Assembly (NCBI GenBank): GCA_003566995.1
Contig: PXBG01000023.1
Location: forward strand, 1 to 51,102
Origin: Syntrophobacteraceae bacterium
GTDB lineage: Bacteria > Desulfobacterota > Syntrophobacteria > Syntrophobacterales > Syntrophobacteraceae
DNA: 51,102 bases
Direction of reading: 5' to 3'
A model generated the notes under the pieces. That model was given only the letters and a program-made list of their open reading frames with translations. It was not told where the DNA came from and did no database searches. Shown here in pieces: positions 41,430-50,095 of this stretch; the stretch's first letter is position 1, and every line of letters starts with the position of its first letter. The position numbers and the translations under genes were made by a program.

Positions 41430-42362
41430 ATGGAACCCATTACCTCAAAGCTGCCCATCGTCCTCCTTGCGGGGCCCACCGCCGTGGGAAAGACACGGCT
41501 CGCCCTGCGCCTGGCGGCGCGACTGGAGGCGGAGATCGTCAACGCGGATTCCATGCAGATCTACCGCCACATGAACATCGGAACGGCCAAGCCCTCCCCG
41601 GAGGAGCGAAGCCGCGTGCCACACCACCTTCTCGATGTGGTGGACCCCCATGAACCCTTCGATGCCGCCACATATCTCACTCTGGCACGCCCCGTGATCC
41701 ATGATCTTCACAGGCGGGGAAAAATTCCCCTGGTGGTTGGAGGCACGGGCCTCTACATGAAGGTGCTCACTCAGGGTATCTGTCCCGCCCCCCCGACGGA
41801 TCCGGAACTGCGCCGGCGATTGAAAGCCGCAGAGGCCCAAAAGGGCCTGGGTGCCCTTCACGAAGAACTGCTGCAGGTGGACCCCTTGTGCGGAGAACGA
41901 ATTCATCCCCACGACCGGCAGCGCATTCACAGAGCCCTGGAAGTGTATCATCTCACGGGCACTCCCCTTTCCCGTTGGCAGGAGCGGCACCTTTTCCGGG
42001 AAACCGTTCATGAAAGCCTCAAGATCTTTTTCTTTCGGGAGCGTGAGGAGCTTTACGGGAGAATTGACCGGCGAGTGGACATTATGATGGAGGAGGGCTT
42101 TCTGGAGGAGGTGCAAAAGCTCCTTCAGGCCGGGTACGGTCCGGAGCTTCACTCCATGAAGTCCCTTGGCTACCGTCAGCTGGTGCGCTGCCTCAGGGGA
42201 GAATGGACCCTGGAAAAAGCCGTTGCCGAAATTCAGAAGGAAACGAGGCGATATGCCAAACGGCAGTTCACGTGGTTTCGCGGGGACCCTCAGTTTCAAT
42301 GGTTTCATGCCGGGGAGGAGGAAAAGGTCCTGGCATGGGTCGAAAGGCTGGCAAAAGCGTGA
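41430..42362 (+). CDS. miaA: tRNA dimethylallyltransferase
   Basis: 310 aa. It adds a dimethylallyl group to N6 of A37 in tRNAs that read UNN codons. P-loop AGPTAVGKTRLALRLA (about residues 14-29), NADSMQIYRHMNIGTAKP, and GGTGLYMKVLTQG are family hallmarks, with LGYRQLVRCLRGEW and RRYAKRQFTWFR near the C-terminus. ATG at 41430 fits the family length; an in-frame ATG at 41340 has a better ribosome binding site (AAGGGAG) but would add 30 residues of unrelated sequence. It converges with the RluA-type gene; an imperfect hairpin at 42387-42416 without a T-run lies between them. Confidence 0.94.
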   Translation: MEPITSKLPIVLLAGPTAVGKTRLALRLAARLEAEIVNADSMQIYRHMNIGTAKPSPEERSRVPHHLLDVVDPHEPFDAATYLTLARPVIHDLHRRGKIPLVVGGTGLYMKVLTQGICPAPPTDPELRRRLKAAEAQKGLGALHEELLQVDPLCGERIHPHDRQRIHRALEVYHLTGTPLSRWQERHLFRETVHESLKIFFFREREELYGRIDRRVDIMMEEGFLEEVQKLLQAGYGPELHSMKSLGYRQLVRCLRGEWTLEKAVAEIQKETRRYAKRQFTWFRGDPQFQWFHAGEEEKVLAWVERLAKA

Positions 42363-42403
42363 CCGCGAGAGGCTGAACGGGGGAATCCTTTCCCGTGTGC
42401 CTG

Positions 42404-43348
42404 TCACGGGGGAAGGGTTGTGGAGCGGGCCCCCGGCCAGTCATGGGGCAGGGGGGCGGTGAGGGTGACCTCCCTTTCAAGAACAGGGTGCGGCAGTGTC
42501 ATGCGCCATGCATGGAGAAGGAGCCGGGGGTGGGCTGGACCGCCGTAGAGGGTGTCCCCCCAAATGGGCCATCCGCCCGCTGCCAGGTGAAGTCTGATCT
42601 GGTGGGTTCTTCCCGTTTTGGGACGGGCGAGAACCAGAGTTTTTTCCTCACTCCTGTGCAGCACCTGAAAGTCCGTTTCCGCCCATTTCCCTTTTCCCCG
42701 GGGAACCGTGCAGTACCTTCCCTTGAAGCGGCCGATGTCTTGGCGGGAAGTCCACTGATGGGATTGGGGTTCACCGGCGATCCACGCCAGGTACTGCTTC
42801 ACGATTTTCTGGTTTTCAAAGGCTTTTCCCAGTGCGCGGTTGGCGGCTTTGTCCAGCACGAAGACCATGATGCCGCTGGTTTCCTGGTCCAGCCGGTGAT
42901 GCAGGGCCACGTAGGGGACTGAGCCACCTTCCTTTCCCCGCACATGTCGCTGCACGGCGGCAAAGACATTGTTGTACCCGTCGTAAGGGGTCTGCTGGCT
43001 TGGAATTCCCCTTTCCTTGTTGTAGGCCAGCAGAACCGCGTCCCGGTGCACCACCCGGGAAGGATCCAGTTCGTAATGACGGCTTGTTCCCCCCCGGGGC
43101 CAGTGGACGTGAATGCGCTGTCCGTGCCGGAGCCTTCTTTTGGGGTTTCGTTCCTGCTTTCCGTCCACCTGAACCGACCCAAAATCCACGAGGTCGCGGG
43201 CCTGAATCACAGGGAGACAAAGATTGCGCGACAAAAAATCTTCCAGAGACCCTCCTCCCTGTGGCCGCTCCACGTCCAGCTGGCTGAAGTGCAGCGGAAG
43301 GGCTCTTCCCCGGTCCTGAACCGCGGGATCAGAAAAATTCTGAGTCAT
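42404..43348 (-). CDS. RluA-family pseudouridine synthase
   Basis: 314 aa. The catalytic motif HRLDQETSGIMVFV supplies the essential Asp, and KPKTGRTHQIRLHLA-like sequence (ARPKTGRTHQIRLHL) and HAWRMTLPHP complete the family pattern. An S4-like RNA-binding segment (SLEDFLSRNLCLPVIQARDLVDFGSVQVDG) is at the N-terminus. It converts a specific uridine in rRNA or tRNA to pseudouridine; which of the RluA, RluC, RluD or TruC sites is modified cannot be told. ATG at 43348 lies inside the end of the FmdB-type gene with a 20-nt overlap, so translation is probably coupled. Confidence 0.9.
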   Translation of the reverse strand: MTQNFSDPAVQDRGRALPLHFSQLDVERPQGGGSLEDFLSRNLCLPVIQARDLVDFGSVQVDGKQERNPKRRLRHGQRIHVHWPRGGTSRHYELDPSRVVHRDAVLLAYNKERGIPSQQTPYDGYNNVFAAVQRHVRGKEGGSVPYVALHHRLDQETSGIMVFVLDKAANRALGKAFENQKIVKQYLAWIAGEPQSHQWTSRQDIGRFKGRYCTVPRGKGKWAETDFQVLHRSEEKTLVLARPKTGRTHQIRLHLAAGGWPIWGDTLYGGPAHPRLLLHAWRMTLPHPVLEREVTLTAPLPHDWPGARSTTLPP

Positions 43349-43700
43349 GGGGATCTTCCCCTTTCTCCGGTTCAGTGGGGGACATCTCCTCTTCCATGGC
43401 CTCTTCGACCATTGAATCCACGTCACCCTCGAAATCATCGCCCATTTCATGGCCCATTTTTTTCATCCAGCGGGCCATGCTTTTGGGGTCGTTTTCATCC
43501 AGAGATCCCAAACGGGACGGGTCCGTGAGCCGCTCCATGCGGGTTTCCTCGGACATGCGCACCCGCACACGGGAGGGAATGCGGTCCATGGCGCCGCTCC
43601 CGCATTGGCTGCATGTGTCGGGGATGGGCTCGGAAGTCCTGAAAGTGATGAATTCGTTTTTTTTCCCGCATCCTTGACATCTGAATTCGTAAATGGGCAT
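43329..43700 (-). CDS. FmdB-type zinc ribbon protein
   Basis: 123 aa. The N-terminus MPIYEFRCQGCGKKNEF and the second knuckle CSQCG give the CxxC-x(n)-CxxC zinc ribbon of the FmdB regulatory protein family. The rest is acidic and rich in Met and Glu (MARWMKKMGHEMGDDF, then VEEAMEEEM). The name comes from a formamidase cluster; its actual role is unclear, perhaps RNA or protein binding. ATG at 43700 is 10 nt from GGAG; a longer in-frame reading to 43748 is less likely. It is the first gene of a two-gene unit with the pseudouridine synthase. Confidence 0.85.
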   Translation of the reverse strand: MPIYEFRCQGCGKKNEFITFRTSEPIPDTCSQCGSGAMDRIPSRVRVRMSEETRMERLTDPSRLGSLDENDPKSMARWMKKMGHEMGDDFEGDVDSMVEEAMEEEMSPTEPEKGEDPHDSEFF

Positions 43701-44132
43701 TGCTGTGCACTCCAAAAACACAGGGGTCATTGGGTAACCTGGGGTCATGGCAGGGGCCCATTATGAAAGGAACTCACTTTAACAATACAGTATTTTTCCA
43801 CACCTCTTTTGATCAATCCACCCTTATCTTCCCGCGAAAGGAAAATTCAGGAGGCCAACAGGCCGCGCGACCTTTCATGAAAGGGTCTGTTTTCCTGAAG
43901 GTGACCGTGGCTGAAACTACGGAAGAAGCCTTGAAGGCGTGTGAGCCGTCAAGGAATTGCCGAGGAAGCTTTCCCGGGGCAAAAGCATGTCGCGTTCATG
44001 GTCATTTCCTGGTAAAGTGGAAGAAACTCAAAGACTTTTATCCCTTCAAGAAATTGAAATAATAGAATGTTTCACTTGTGGAGCTTGCTCGTGTCATCCC
44101 GGGGGAAGAGTTCCGGGCATGGAGGCATGGGA
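43701..44132. other. Divergent intergenic region between fmdB-type gene and hybrid kinase
   Basis: 432 bp. A weak minus-strand promoter candidate, TTGATC (43811-43816), 18 bp, TACTGT (43787-43792), could serve the FmdB-type gene. A plus-strand frame through 43700-44062 has no ribosome binding site and no protein-like composition. No terminator or RNA gene was seen. Confidence 0.35.
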
Positions 44133-47100
44133 ATGAGGACGGAAAAGGAACGGGGCACACCTGTCTTCAGGATGCGTTTACACCATCGGTTGATGGTGGG
44201 CATGGCGTTTTTGCAATGTTTTTTCCTGGCAGCGGCCATTTTTTTCCTTGACCACAAGCTGCGCCATTTCATCCTGGACGATTTCAACCGGCGAGGCCTT
44301 TTCATGGCGGAAAAGCTCGCAGCAGCCGGTCACGCTCAGCTCATGACGGACCACCGTGACCGTCTCGTGCAGAGAATGCATCGGGTGGTGGAGCAAAATG
44401 GCCTGGCCTATGCGATTTTTCTGCTGCCCCAGGGAGAAGTCGCTGCATTCACCAATGGCTCGCCCTTCCCATCTTCCATGCTCATGGACCAGGACCTGAG
44501 CCGGTGGGCCCTCCTGCGCGACGAAGGGGCCATACAGTATCGGTCCGTTGCAGAAACTGCCGGCGAGATCTGTGACATTGCCGTTCCCCTGTTCACGGAG
44601 AACGGAAAGACGGGCGTCTTTGCCCTGGGAATGCCCATGGACGGTGTTCATGAAGCCATGTGGGAATCCAGGAAGACTCTCCTTTTTTGGGGAGCCCTGG
44701 CAATGGTTTTGAGTTGCCTGCTCGCCCTGGGCCTGGCCAGGGTCATGGCCAGGCCCGTAGGTGCTTTGTTGAGGCGCGTGGAGGAGATGAGCACCCGGGA
44801 GGAGGACGGAAAATCGCTGCAGGTCCAATCCCGGGATGAGTGGGGGTATTTGAGCGCCAAGTTCGGTTTGATGCACGACAGGGCGAGGGAATACATCCGG
44901 GAGTTGGAGGAGACCAACGAGCGACTTCAGCACGAGATCATGGAACGAAGAAAGATGGAGAGAGAGCTCAACCATTACCATCTTTATCTGGAGGAGGTGG
45001 TTGAGGCCCGGACGTCGGAGCTCAAAAGCAAAAACAAACAGCTGCTGGAGGAAATCGACCAGCGGCAGCGCACGGCGGAGGAACTGAGGCAGGCCAAGGA
45101 GGCGGCGGTTGTGGCCAGCCGGGCCAAATCGAGGTTTCTCGCGCACATGAGCCATGAGATTCGCACGCCCATGAATGGAGTACTGGGCATGACGGGCTTG
45201 CTGCTCAACACCCCTCTTTCCCAAACCCAGCGCAAGTATGTGGAGGTCATTGAAACGTCCGGAACGGCTCTCGTGAGTCTCATCAACCACATCCTCGACC
45301 TCTCGAAGATAGAGGCGGGAAAGCTTGAACTGGACAAGGCTCCCCTTGACCTTCGGGTGATTTTGGAAGAAATCATTGAAATGTTTGCTGAAAAATCCGA
45401 AGGTAAGGGCCTTGAGCTGGCGTGTCTGGTCCACGAGAATTTCCGTCCCGTGGTGGAGGGAGACGCCACCCGCCTGAGACAGGTCTTGATGAATTTGGTG
45501 GGCAACGCGGTCAAGTTCACGGAACGCGGCCACATCGTGGTGGAGGTCAAAAGCTGCGGATCACCGGAAGGGGGGCGGCAGGGGTTTGTCCATTTCCAGG
45601 TGAAGGATACAGGCATAGGCATTGAGGCGAAGGATCTGAGCTCCATTTTTGACCCCTTCTCCCAGGCCGGTCACCACATTCCCAAAAAGTTCGGCGGAAC
45701 AGGCCTCGGTTTGGCCATCTGCAGGCAGCTGGTGGAGAGAATGGGAGGACGGATGGGCGTTGAAAGCCAGGTTGGAGTGGGAAGCAGATTCTGGTTTGAC
45801 CTTCCGGGAAGTCATCCCCGCCAGGAACAGGAGAGTTCAGGGATCTCCCCCTCCCAGGCCGGCCCCTTGAAAAACATGCGGGTCCTTGTGGCAGGAGTCA
45901 GTTCCCTCAATGCGCGCGTCCTATTGCATTACCTGACGGCATGGGGAGCACGCTGCCAGTTGTTGCAGGATGCTGGCCAGGTTCAAGAGAGCCTGTGGAA
46001 AGCCCGTTCCCAGGGAGATCCCCACGGAGTGGTCTTGGTGGGAAGGGAAACATGGTCCGCTTTGTGTGACAATGGGCTGAGGGAAGAATGGGAAAAGGGG
46101 TCCCCCGTCACCGCCCGCTGGGTTGTGGTGGGCGCTCCCTCCCCGGGAGAAATGAAAAAAATGCAAGGGTGGAACGCTGTTTGGCTCACCACGCCCATAA
46201 TGCGAAGTACGCTCCTGTCGAGCCTCGAACCTCGCCCTTGCGGGCCCGGCCAGCCATGCAACGCGAGGAGGGAGGCTCAAAGACCAAAGGGCATGGAAGG
46301 GACTGACCACCGGGGAAAGCGGATTCTCCTTGTGGAGGACAACTTTGTGAACCAGGAGGTGGCCCGTGCCATGCTGGAAAGCATGGGCTGTGAAGTGGAA
46401 GCGGTCACCAATGGGCGGCTGGCTGTGGAAAGAATGGGCTCCTCCGGAATAGATCTTGTCTTCATGGACTGTCAGATGCCCCAAATGGATGGCTATGAAG
46501 CCACCAGGTTCATTCGGCAAATGGAGCAGCAGAAGGGTGAGGAAAGCCTTTCCGGGAATACTGCTCCTTGCCGTGTCCCCATCATCGCCCTGACGGCCAA
46601 TGCCATGGCGGGGGATCGTCAAAAATGCCTTGATGCGGGGATGGATGATTATTTGAGCAAGCCTTTCAACCGAAACCGGTTGAAAGAGATGCTGGACCGG
46701 TGGGCGGGGGCTGGAAGTGTTGATTCGTGCTGCAGTGACGGCGGCCCGCTCTCCTTCGGGGAACAATGGAAGAGACCTGAAAGGACTGAAGGGGAGCGAG
46801 GCCCCGGCCTTCGTCTGGAGGACGTTCTGGAGCCCGGTGCCCTCGAGGAGATTCGAAACCTGGAGCGAAACGGATCGCCCGACGTTTTTGCCCGTCTCGT
46901 GCGCATCTATCTGGAAAGCGGGCCCAAACAAATGGCGAAGCTCAAAGATGCGGCCATTCAAAGGGATGTCCAGTCTCTGAGGCTTTTGGCCCATGCTTTC
47001 AAATCCAGCAATGCCAGTCTCGGAGCCATGACCATGGCGGCATTGTGCAGAAAGCTTGAAGAAATGGACTGTGGTTCCAGTGGGGAAAAGGTATTGCCCA

Positions 47101-47192
47101 TTCTCTCCGCCATGGAATCGGAATATGAAAAGGTTCGCTCTGTTCTGGAACGGGAGATTCAAGGAGCCTTCCCCCAGGAAAACTCCTCCTGA
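44133..47192 (+). CDS. Membrane hybrid histidine kinase with REC and HPt domains (BarA-like layout)
   Basis: About 1019 aa. TM1 (about 20-40), a periplasmic sensor of about 145 residues, TM2 (about 183-203), HAMP, a coiled coil, then HisKA with phospho-His341 in [16 protein letters not shown]. HATPase follows ([30 protein letters not shown]). A middle receiver-like domain ([20 protein letters not shown]) lacks the acidic pocket and acceptor Asp. A second receiver ([15 protein letters not shown]) has its Asp in [16 protein letters not shown] near residue 777. A C-terminal HPt domain has His in [12 protein letters not shown] near 952. It can therefore run a full His-Asp-His relay to an external regulator. 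GGAGG 7 nt before ATG at 44133 fixes the start; an in-frame ATG at 44067 has no such site. The c-di-GMP gene lies about 390 bp downstream. Confidence 0.93.
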   Translation: MRTEKERGTPVFRMRLHHRLMVGMAFLQCFFLAAAIFFLDHKLRHFILDDFNRRGLFMAEKLAAAGHAQLMTDHRDRLVQRMHRVVEQNGLAYAIFLLPQGEVAAFTNGSPFPSSMLMDQDLSRWALLRDEGAIQYRSVAETAGEICDIAVPLFTENGKTGVFALGMPMDGVHEAMWESRKTLLFWGALAMVLSCLLALGLARVMARPVGALLRRVEEMSTREEDGKSLQVQSRDEWGYLSAKFGLMHDRAREYIRELEETNERLQHEIMERRKMERELNHYHLYLEEVVEARTSELKSKNKQLLEEIDQRQRTAEELRQAKEAAVVASRAKSRFLAHMSHEIRTPMNGVLGMTGLLLNTPLSQTQRKYVEVIETSGTALVSLINHILDLSKIEAGKLELDKAPLDLRVILEEIIEMFAEKSEGKGLELACLVHENFRPVVEGDATRLRQVLMNLVGNAVKFTERGHIVVEVKSCGSPEGGRQGFVHFQVKDTGIGIEAKDLSSIFDPFSQAGHHIPKKFGGTGLGLAICRQLVERMGGRMGVESQVGVGSRFWFDLPGSHPRQEQESSGISPSQAGPLKNMRVLVAGVSSLNARVLLHYLTAWGARCQLLQDAGQVQESLWKARSQGDPHGVVLVGRETWSALCDNGLREEWEKGSPVTARWVVVGAPSPGEMKKMQGWNAVWLTTPIMRSTLLSSLEPRPCGPGQPCNARREAQRPKGMEGTDHRGKRILLVEDNFVNQEVARAMLESMGCEVEAVTNGRLAVERMGSSGIDLVFMDCQMPQMDGYEATRFIRQMEQQKGEESLSGNTAPCRVPIIALTANAMAGDRQKCLDAGMDDYLSKPFNRNRLKEMLDRWAGAGSVDSCCSDGGPLSFGEQWKRPERTEGERGPGLRLEDVLEPGALEEIRNLERNGSPDVFARLVRIYLESGPKQMAKLKDAAIQRDVQSLRLLAHAFKSSNASLGAMTMAALCRKLEEMDCGSSGEKVLPILSAMESEYEKVRSVLEREIQGAFPQENSS

Positions 47193-47584
47193 GAACGATT
47201 CTTGCAAAACCTCACCCTGCGGTTTCGTCACAAACAATTTGCTGAGACCTTCTTTTGAAAATCATGCTGGAAGCCCCCCGGAGGCCTCAATGTTGTCTGC
47301 TTTAAGGGATTGTGTGCCGTCCTGCTCCATCGTTCCCGCACAGGAATGGATGCGGAAGGTCTTGAAAAGACTCGATTCCCGCCTGCGCGGGAATGACGCG
47401 AAGGGGCTTTCATACGGGGTGAGACAGCTTGGTTCAACGGCTTTGCCCGAAGGCCTGGGCGGTGAATTCCGCCCCCTGGACCGATTTTCCGGAGTTCCTG
47501 TAGTCTCAGCTGCGGGACTTTTTTGCAGGCGGAAGGGGCATGGGCCCCCTCATGAAATTTCCAGCCAGAGGTGGTGATCCGGTC
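47193..47584. other. Intergenic region between hybrid kinase and c-di-GMP gene
   Basis: 392 bp with the first copy of the composite repeat (about 47318-47435). In-frame ATGs at 47540 and 47552 are alternative starts of the downstream gene. No clear promoter or terminator was recognised. Confidence 0.4.
47318..47435 (+). repeat. Composite dRS3-like repeat, copy 1
   Basis: The core ATTCCC-N8-GGGAAT (47375-47394) lies in a longer block that also matches copy 2 at about 49927-50045: both have GTCCTGCT, a first short hairpin, TCTTGAAAAG, the core, and a downstream GTGAGA-AACTTG-like end. ATTCCC-N8-GGGAAT is the pattern of Neisseria dRS3 elements. The outer limits are estimated by eye. Confidence 0.6.
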
Positions 47585-49810
47585 ATGGATGAGACAGAAA
47601 AGAGAGCCTTGGATAAAACCCGGAAGACTTCGAAATGCTCAAGCAGCGAGTCCGACAGTTTGTGCCATGGGCAACCTGACGAGCCAGTGCTGTTTCCGCG
47701 GGAGGCCCCCTCCCGGGTCCTCATTGTGGAAGATGATCCCATGACGCGGCTCATCATGCAGGAAAAGCTGCGGCAGGCGAACTTCATGGTCTGTGAGGCG
47801 GAAGACGGCCTCGCGGCTTTGTCCGCTTTTCAGGATTTTTCCCCCGACATTGTCCTCATGGACGTTCTGATGCCGAGGATGGATGGCATCACCACCTGCA
47901 GCCACCTGAGAAAACTGCCCGGCGGGAAGAACGTGCCCGTGATCATGATCACCGGGTTGGGCGATCTGGATTCCATACGAAGCGCGTATGAGGTGGGGGC
48001 CACCGATTTCATCACCAAACCCATCCAATGGTTGATTCTCGAGCAGCGGTTGCATTACATGGTTCGCGCGGGCCGGATCACCAGGGAGCTGGCGCGAAGC
48101 GAGATGCGCCTCACGGAAGCTCAGCGCATTGCCAGGCTGGGCAACTGGGAATGGGATCCTTATGAAAACCTGGTCTTCTGCTCCCAGGAAGCCGGACGCA
48201 TCTATGGCCTCGAGGCCCTGGCAGGTTTTCTGCCCGCCGGAGAACTCCTTCGCTGCATTCACCCTGAAGACCGGGATTGGCTCGAAGGTCTTCTGAATGC
48301 CGTGAAAGACGAAGGAAAAAGTTTTTCCGTGGATCACCGAATCCTTCTGCCCGACGGATCCCAAAAGGTGGTCCACAATCAGGCGGAAGGGTTCAGGGCT
48401 CGCGATGGACGATGCGCCCGGGTGAGGGGAACCATACAGGATGTGACCGAGCGAAAACATGCCGAAGAAAAAATTTTGTACCTGGCACACCATGACACCC
48501 TCACGGGTCTTCCCAACCGTCTGCTCCTGAAAGAGCAGCTGGCACAGACTCTGGCCCGGGCCAAACGTTTCGAAACCATGGGCGCACTCCTTTTCATCGA
48601 CCTGGATTGCTTCAAAAGAATCAACGACACCCTGGGGCATGACATGGGTGACAGACTTTTGCAGCATGTGGCGGAGAGGGTCACGCTTTCTGTGCGAAAG
48701 GGGGACAGCGTGTCGCGGGGGTTCGCGGAAGGGGAGGATTCCACCGTCGCTCGTCTCGGTGGAGACGAGTTCACCGTTTTGCTCAGTGACATCCGGCACG
48801 TGGAAGATGCGGGGAGAGTCGCCCGAAGGATCCTGGATGCTCTGGCCAGGCCCTTTCATCTGGAATTGAGCGAAGTGTTCATCGGGGCCAGCATTGGCAT
48901 CACCGTTTTTCCTCATGACGGGGAAGACGTGGACATTCTGCTCAGAAACGCGGACACGGCCATGTACCATGCCAAGGACCAGGGGCGCAACAATTACCAG
49001 TTCTACACGCGCTCTCTGCACGATCGGGCCTTGTATCAACTGTCCCTGGAAAATGCCATGCGGCGTGCCCTGGAAAAGGACGAGTTCTTTCTCTGCTACC
49101 AGCCCCAATGGGACATCAGCACGGGAGAGATCGTGGGAGTGGAAGCGCTCATGAGGTGGCACAGTGAAGAGATGGGCCCCATTCCCCCCTCCGACTTCAT
49201 TCCGGTGGCTGAAGAGTCGGGGTTGATCATGCCCATGGGAGAATGGGTCCTCCGGGAGGCCTGCCGGGAATGCCGTTCCTGGCAGAATCTCTGGCACAAA
49301 CCCCTCCGCGTGAGCGTCAATCTTTCAAGGCGCCAGTTCAAGTCCGACAGGCTCCCGGAAACGGTCGGAAGTGTCCTCGAGGAAGTGGGCTTGGATCCCA
49401 CATTGCTGGAACTGGAACTGACCGAATCGGTGGTGATGGATCATACGGAGGAAACCCTCTCCATGCTGAAAAAATTGAAGTCCATGGGAATCACCCTGTC
49501 CATCGATGATTTCGGCACAGGGTATTCCTCTCTCAGTTACCTCAAGAGTCTTCCCATAGACATTCTCAAAATCGATGGGTCTTTCGTGAGAGACATTCCC
49601 TCCAGTGAAAATGACATGGCCATCACTTCGGCCATCATCGCCATGGCCAGAAGTCTGAAGCTGTGCTCCGTCGCCGAAGGAGTGGAAACGGATGAACAAC
49701 TGGATTTTCTGAGGAAGTGTCAGTGCATTGCCATGCAGGGATTCCTCTGCTGCCCGCCCGTCTCCGGAGAGAAACTCCGCGATCTGTTGCAGAAACACAG
49801 AAAATCCTGA
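47585..49810 (+). CDS. REC-PAS-GGDEF-EAL c-di-GMP signalling protein
   Basis: About 741 aa, cytosolic. A receiver domain (RVLIVEDDP near residue 44, acceptor Asp in IVLMDVLMPRMDG near 92) is followed by a PAS/PAC region (about 185-290), a GGDEF domain with intact ARLGGDEFTVLL near 390, and an EAL domain with VEALMRW, ELTESVVMD, DDFGTGYSSLSYLK and KIDGSFVRDI. Both catalytic motifs look intact, so it could make and degrade c-di-GMP depending on phosphorylation and PAS ligand. Nothing resembling a membrane segment is present. ATG at 47585 has GAGGTGGTGATC upstream; ATG at 47540 adds 15 residues. It follows the hybrid kinase on the same strand and may receive phosphate from it (inference). Copies of a repeat flank it. 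Confidence 0.92.
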   Translation: MDETEKRALDKTRKTSKCSSSESDSLCHGQPDEPVLFPREAPSRVLIVEDDPMTRLIMQEKLRQANFMVCEAEDGLAALSAFQDFSPDIVLMDVLMPRMDGITTCSHLRKLPGGKNVPVIMITGLGDLDSIRSAYEVGATDFITKPIQWLILEQRLHYMVRAGRITRELARSEMRLTEAQRIARLGNWEWDPYENLVFCSQEAGRIYGLEALAGFLPAGELLRCIHPEDRDWLEGLLNAVKDEGKSFSVDHRILLPDGSQKVVHNQAEGFRARDGRCARVRGTIQDVTERKHAEEKILYLAHHDTLTGLPNRLLLKEQLAQTLARAKRFETMGALLFIDLDCFKRINDTLGHDMGDRLLQHVAERVTLSVRKGDSVSRGFAEGEDSTVARLGGDEFTVLLSDIRHVEDAGRVARRILDALARPFHLELSEVFIGASIGITVFPHDGEDVDILLRNADTAMYHAKDQGRNNYQFYTRSLHDRALYQLSLENAMRRALEKDEFFLCYQPQWDISTGEIVGVEALMRWHSEEMGPIPPSDFIPVAEESGLIMPMGEWVLREACRECRSWQNLWHKPLRVSVNLSRRQFKSDRLPETVGSVLEEVGLDPTLLELELTESVVMDHTEETLSMLKKLKSMGITLSIDDFGTGYSSLSYLKSLPIDILKIDGSFVRDIPSSENDMAITSAIIAMARSLKLCSVAEGVETDEQLDFLRKCQCIAMQGFLCCPPVSGEKLRDLLQKHRKS

Positions 49811-50095
49811 CATTCGGGAAAAAACATTTCTTTTTCAAAATTGATGTTTTAAGTATCTTCTCATGAACGGCAGTGGAAGCCGGGAGACTCAGCGGCTTTT
49901 TGGGACGCATGAAATGCCGTTCCGGAAGTTGTCCTGCTTCGCCCCCCGCGCAAGGCGGGGGAATCGAAAATCTTGAAAAGGCTGGATTCCCGTCTGCGCG
50001 GGAATGACGTGAACGGACCTTCACAGTGGGTGAGATAACTTGCTTTTGCAGGTGAAAAAGGTCTTCAGCAGGAAGAAAGGAACATTGAAAATTCT
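49811..50095. other. Intergenic region between c-di-GMP gene and hisC
   Basis: 285 bp, with the second composite repeat (about 49927-50045) just before hisC. An AT-rich patch at about 49820-49860 may hold a promoter, but no consensus pair was found. Confidence 0.35.
49927..50045 (+). repeat. Composite dRS3-like repeat, copy 2
   Basis: It shares the order of parts with copy 1: GTCCTGCT, a stem GCCCCCC / GGGGG around GCGCAAGGC, TCTTGAAAAG, then the core ATTCCC-N8-GGGAAT (49987-50006) and a TGAGATAACTTG end. The orientation is the same as copy 1, so the pair forms direct repeats around the REC-PAS-GGDEF-EAL gene. Confidence 0.6.

Noticed and set aside
43700-44062. 120-codon plus-strand frame upstream of the hybrid kinase
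   Set aside because: No ribosome binding site, unusual composition, and overlap with the divergent fmdB-type start.
47318-50045. CRISPR array from the repeated ATTCCC/GGGAAT units
   Set aside because: Only two copies exist, 2.6 kb apart with a gene between them, so there are no regular spacers.
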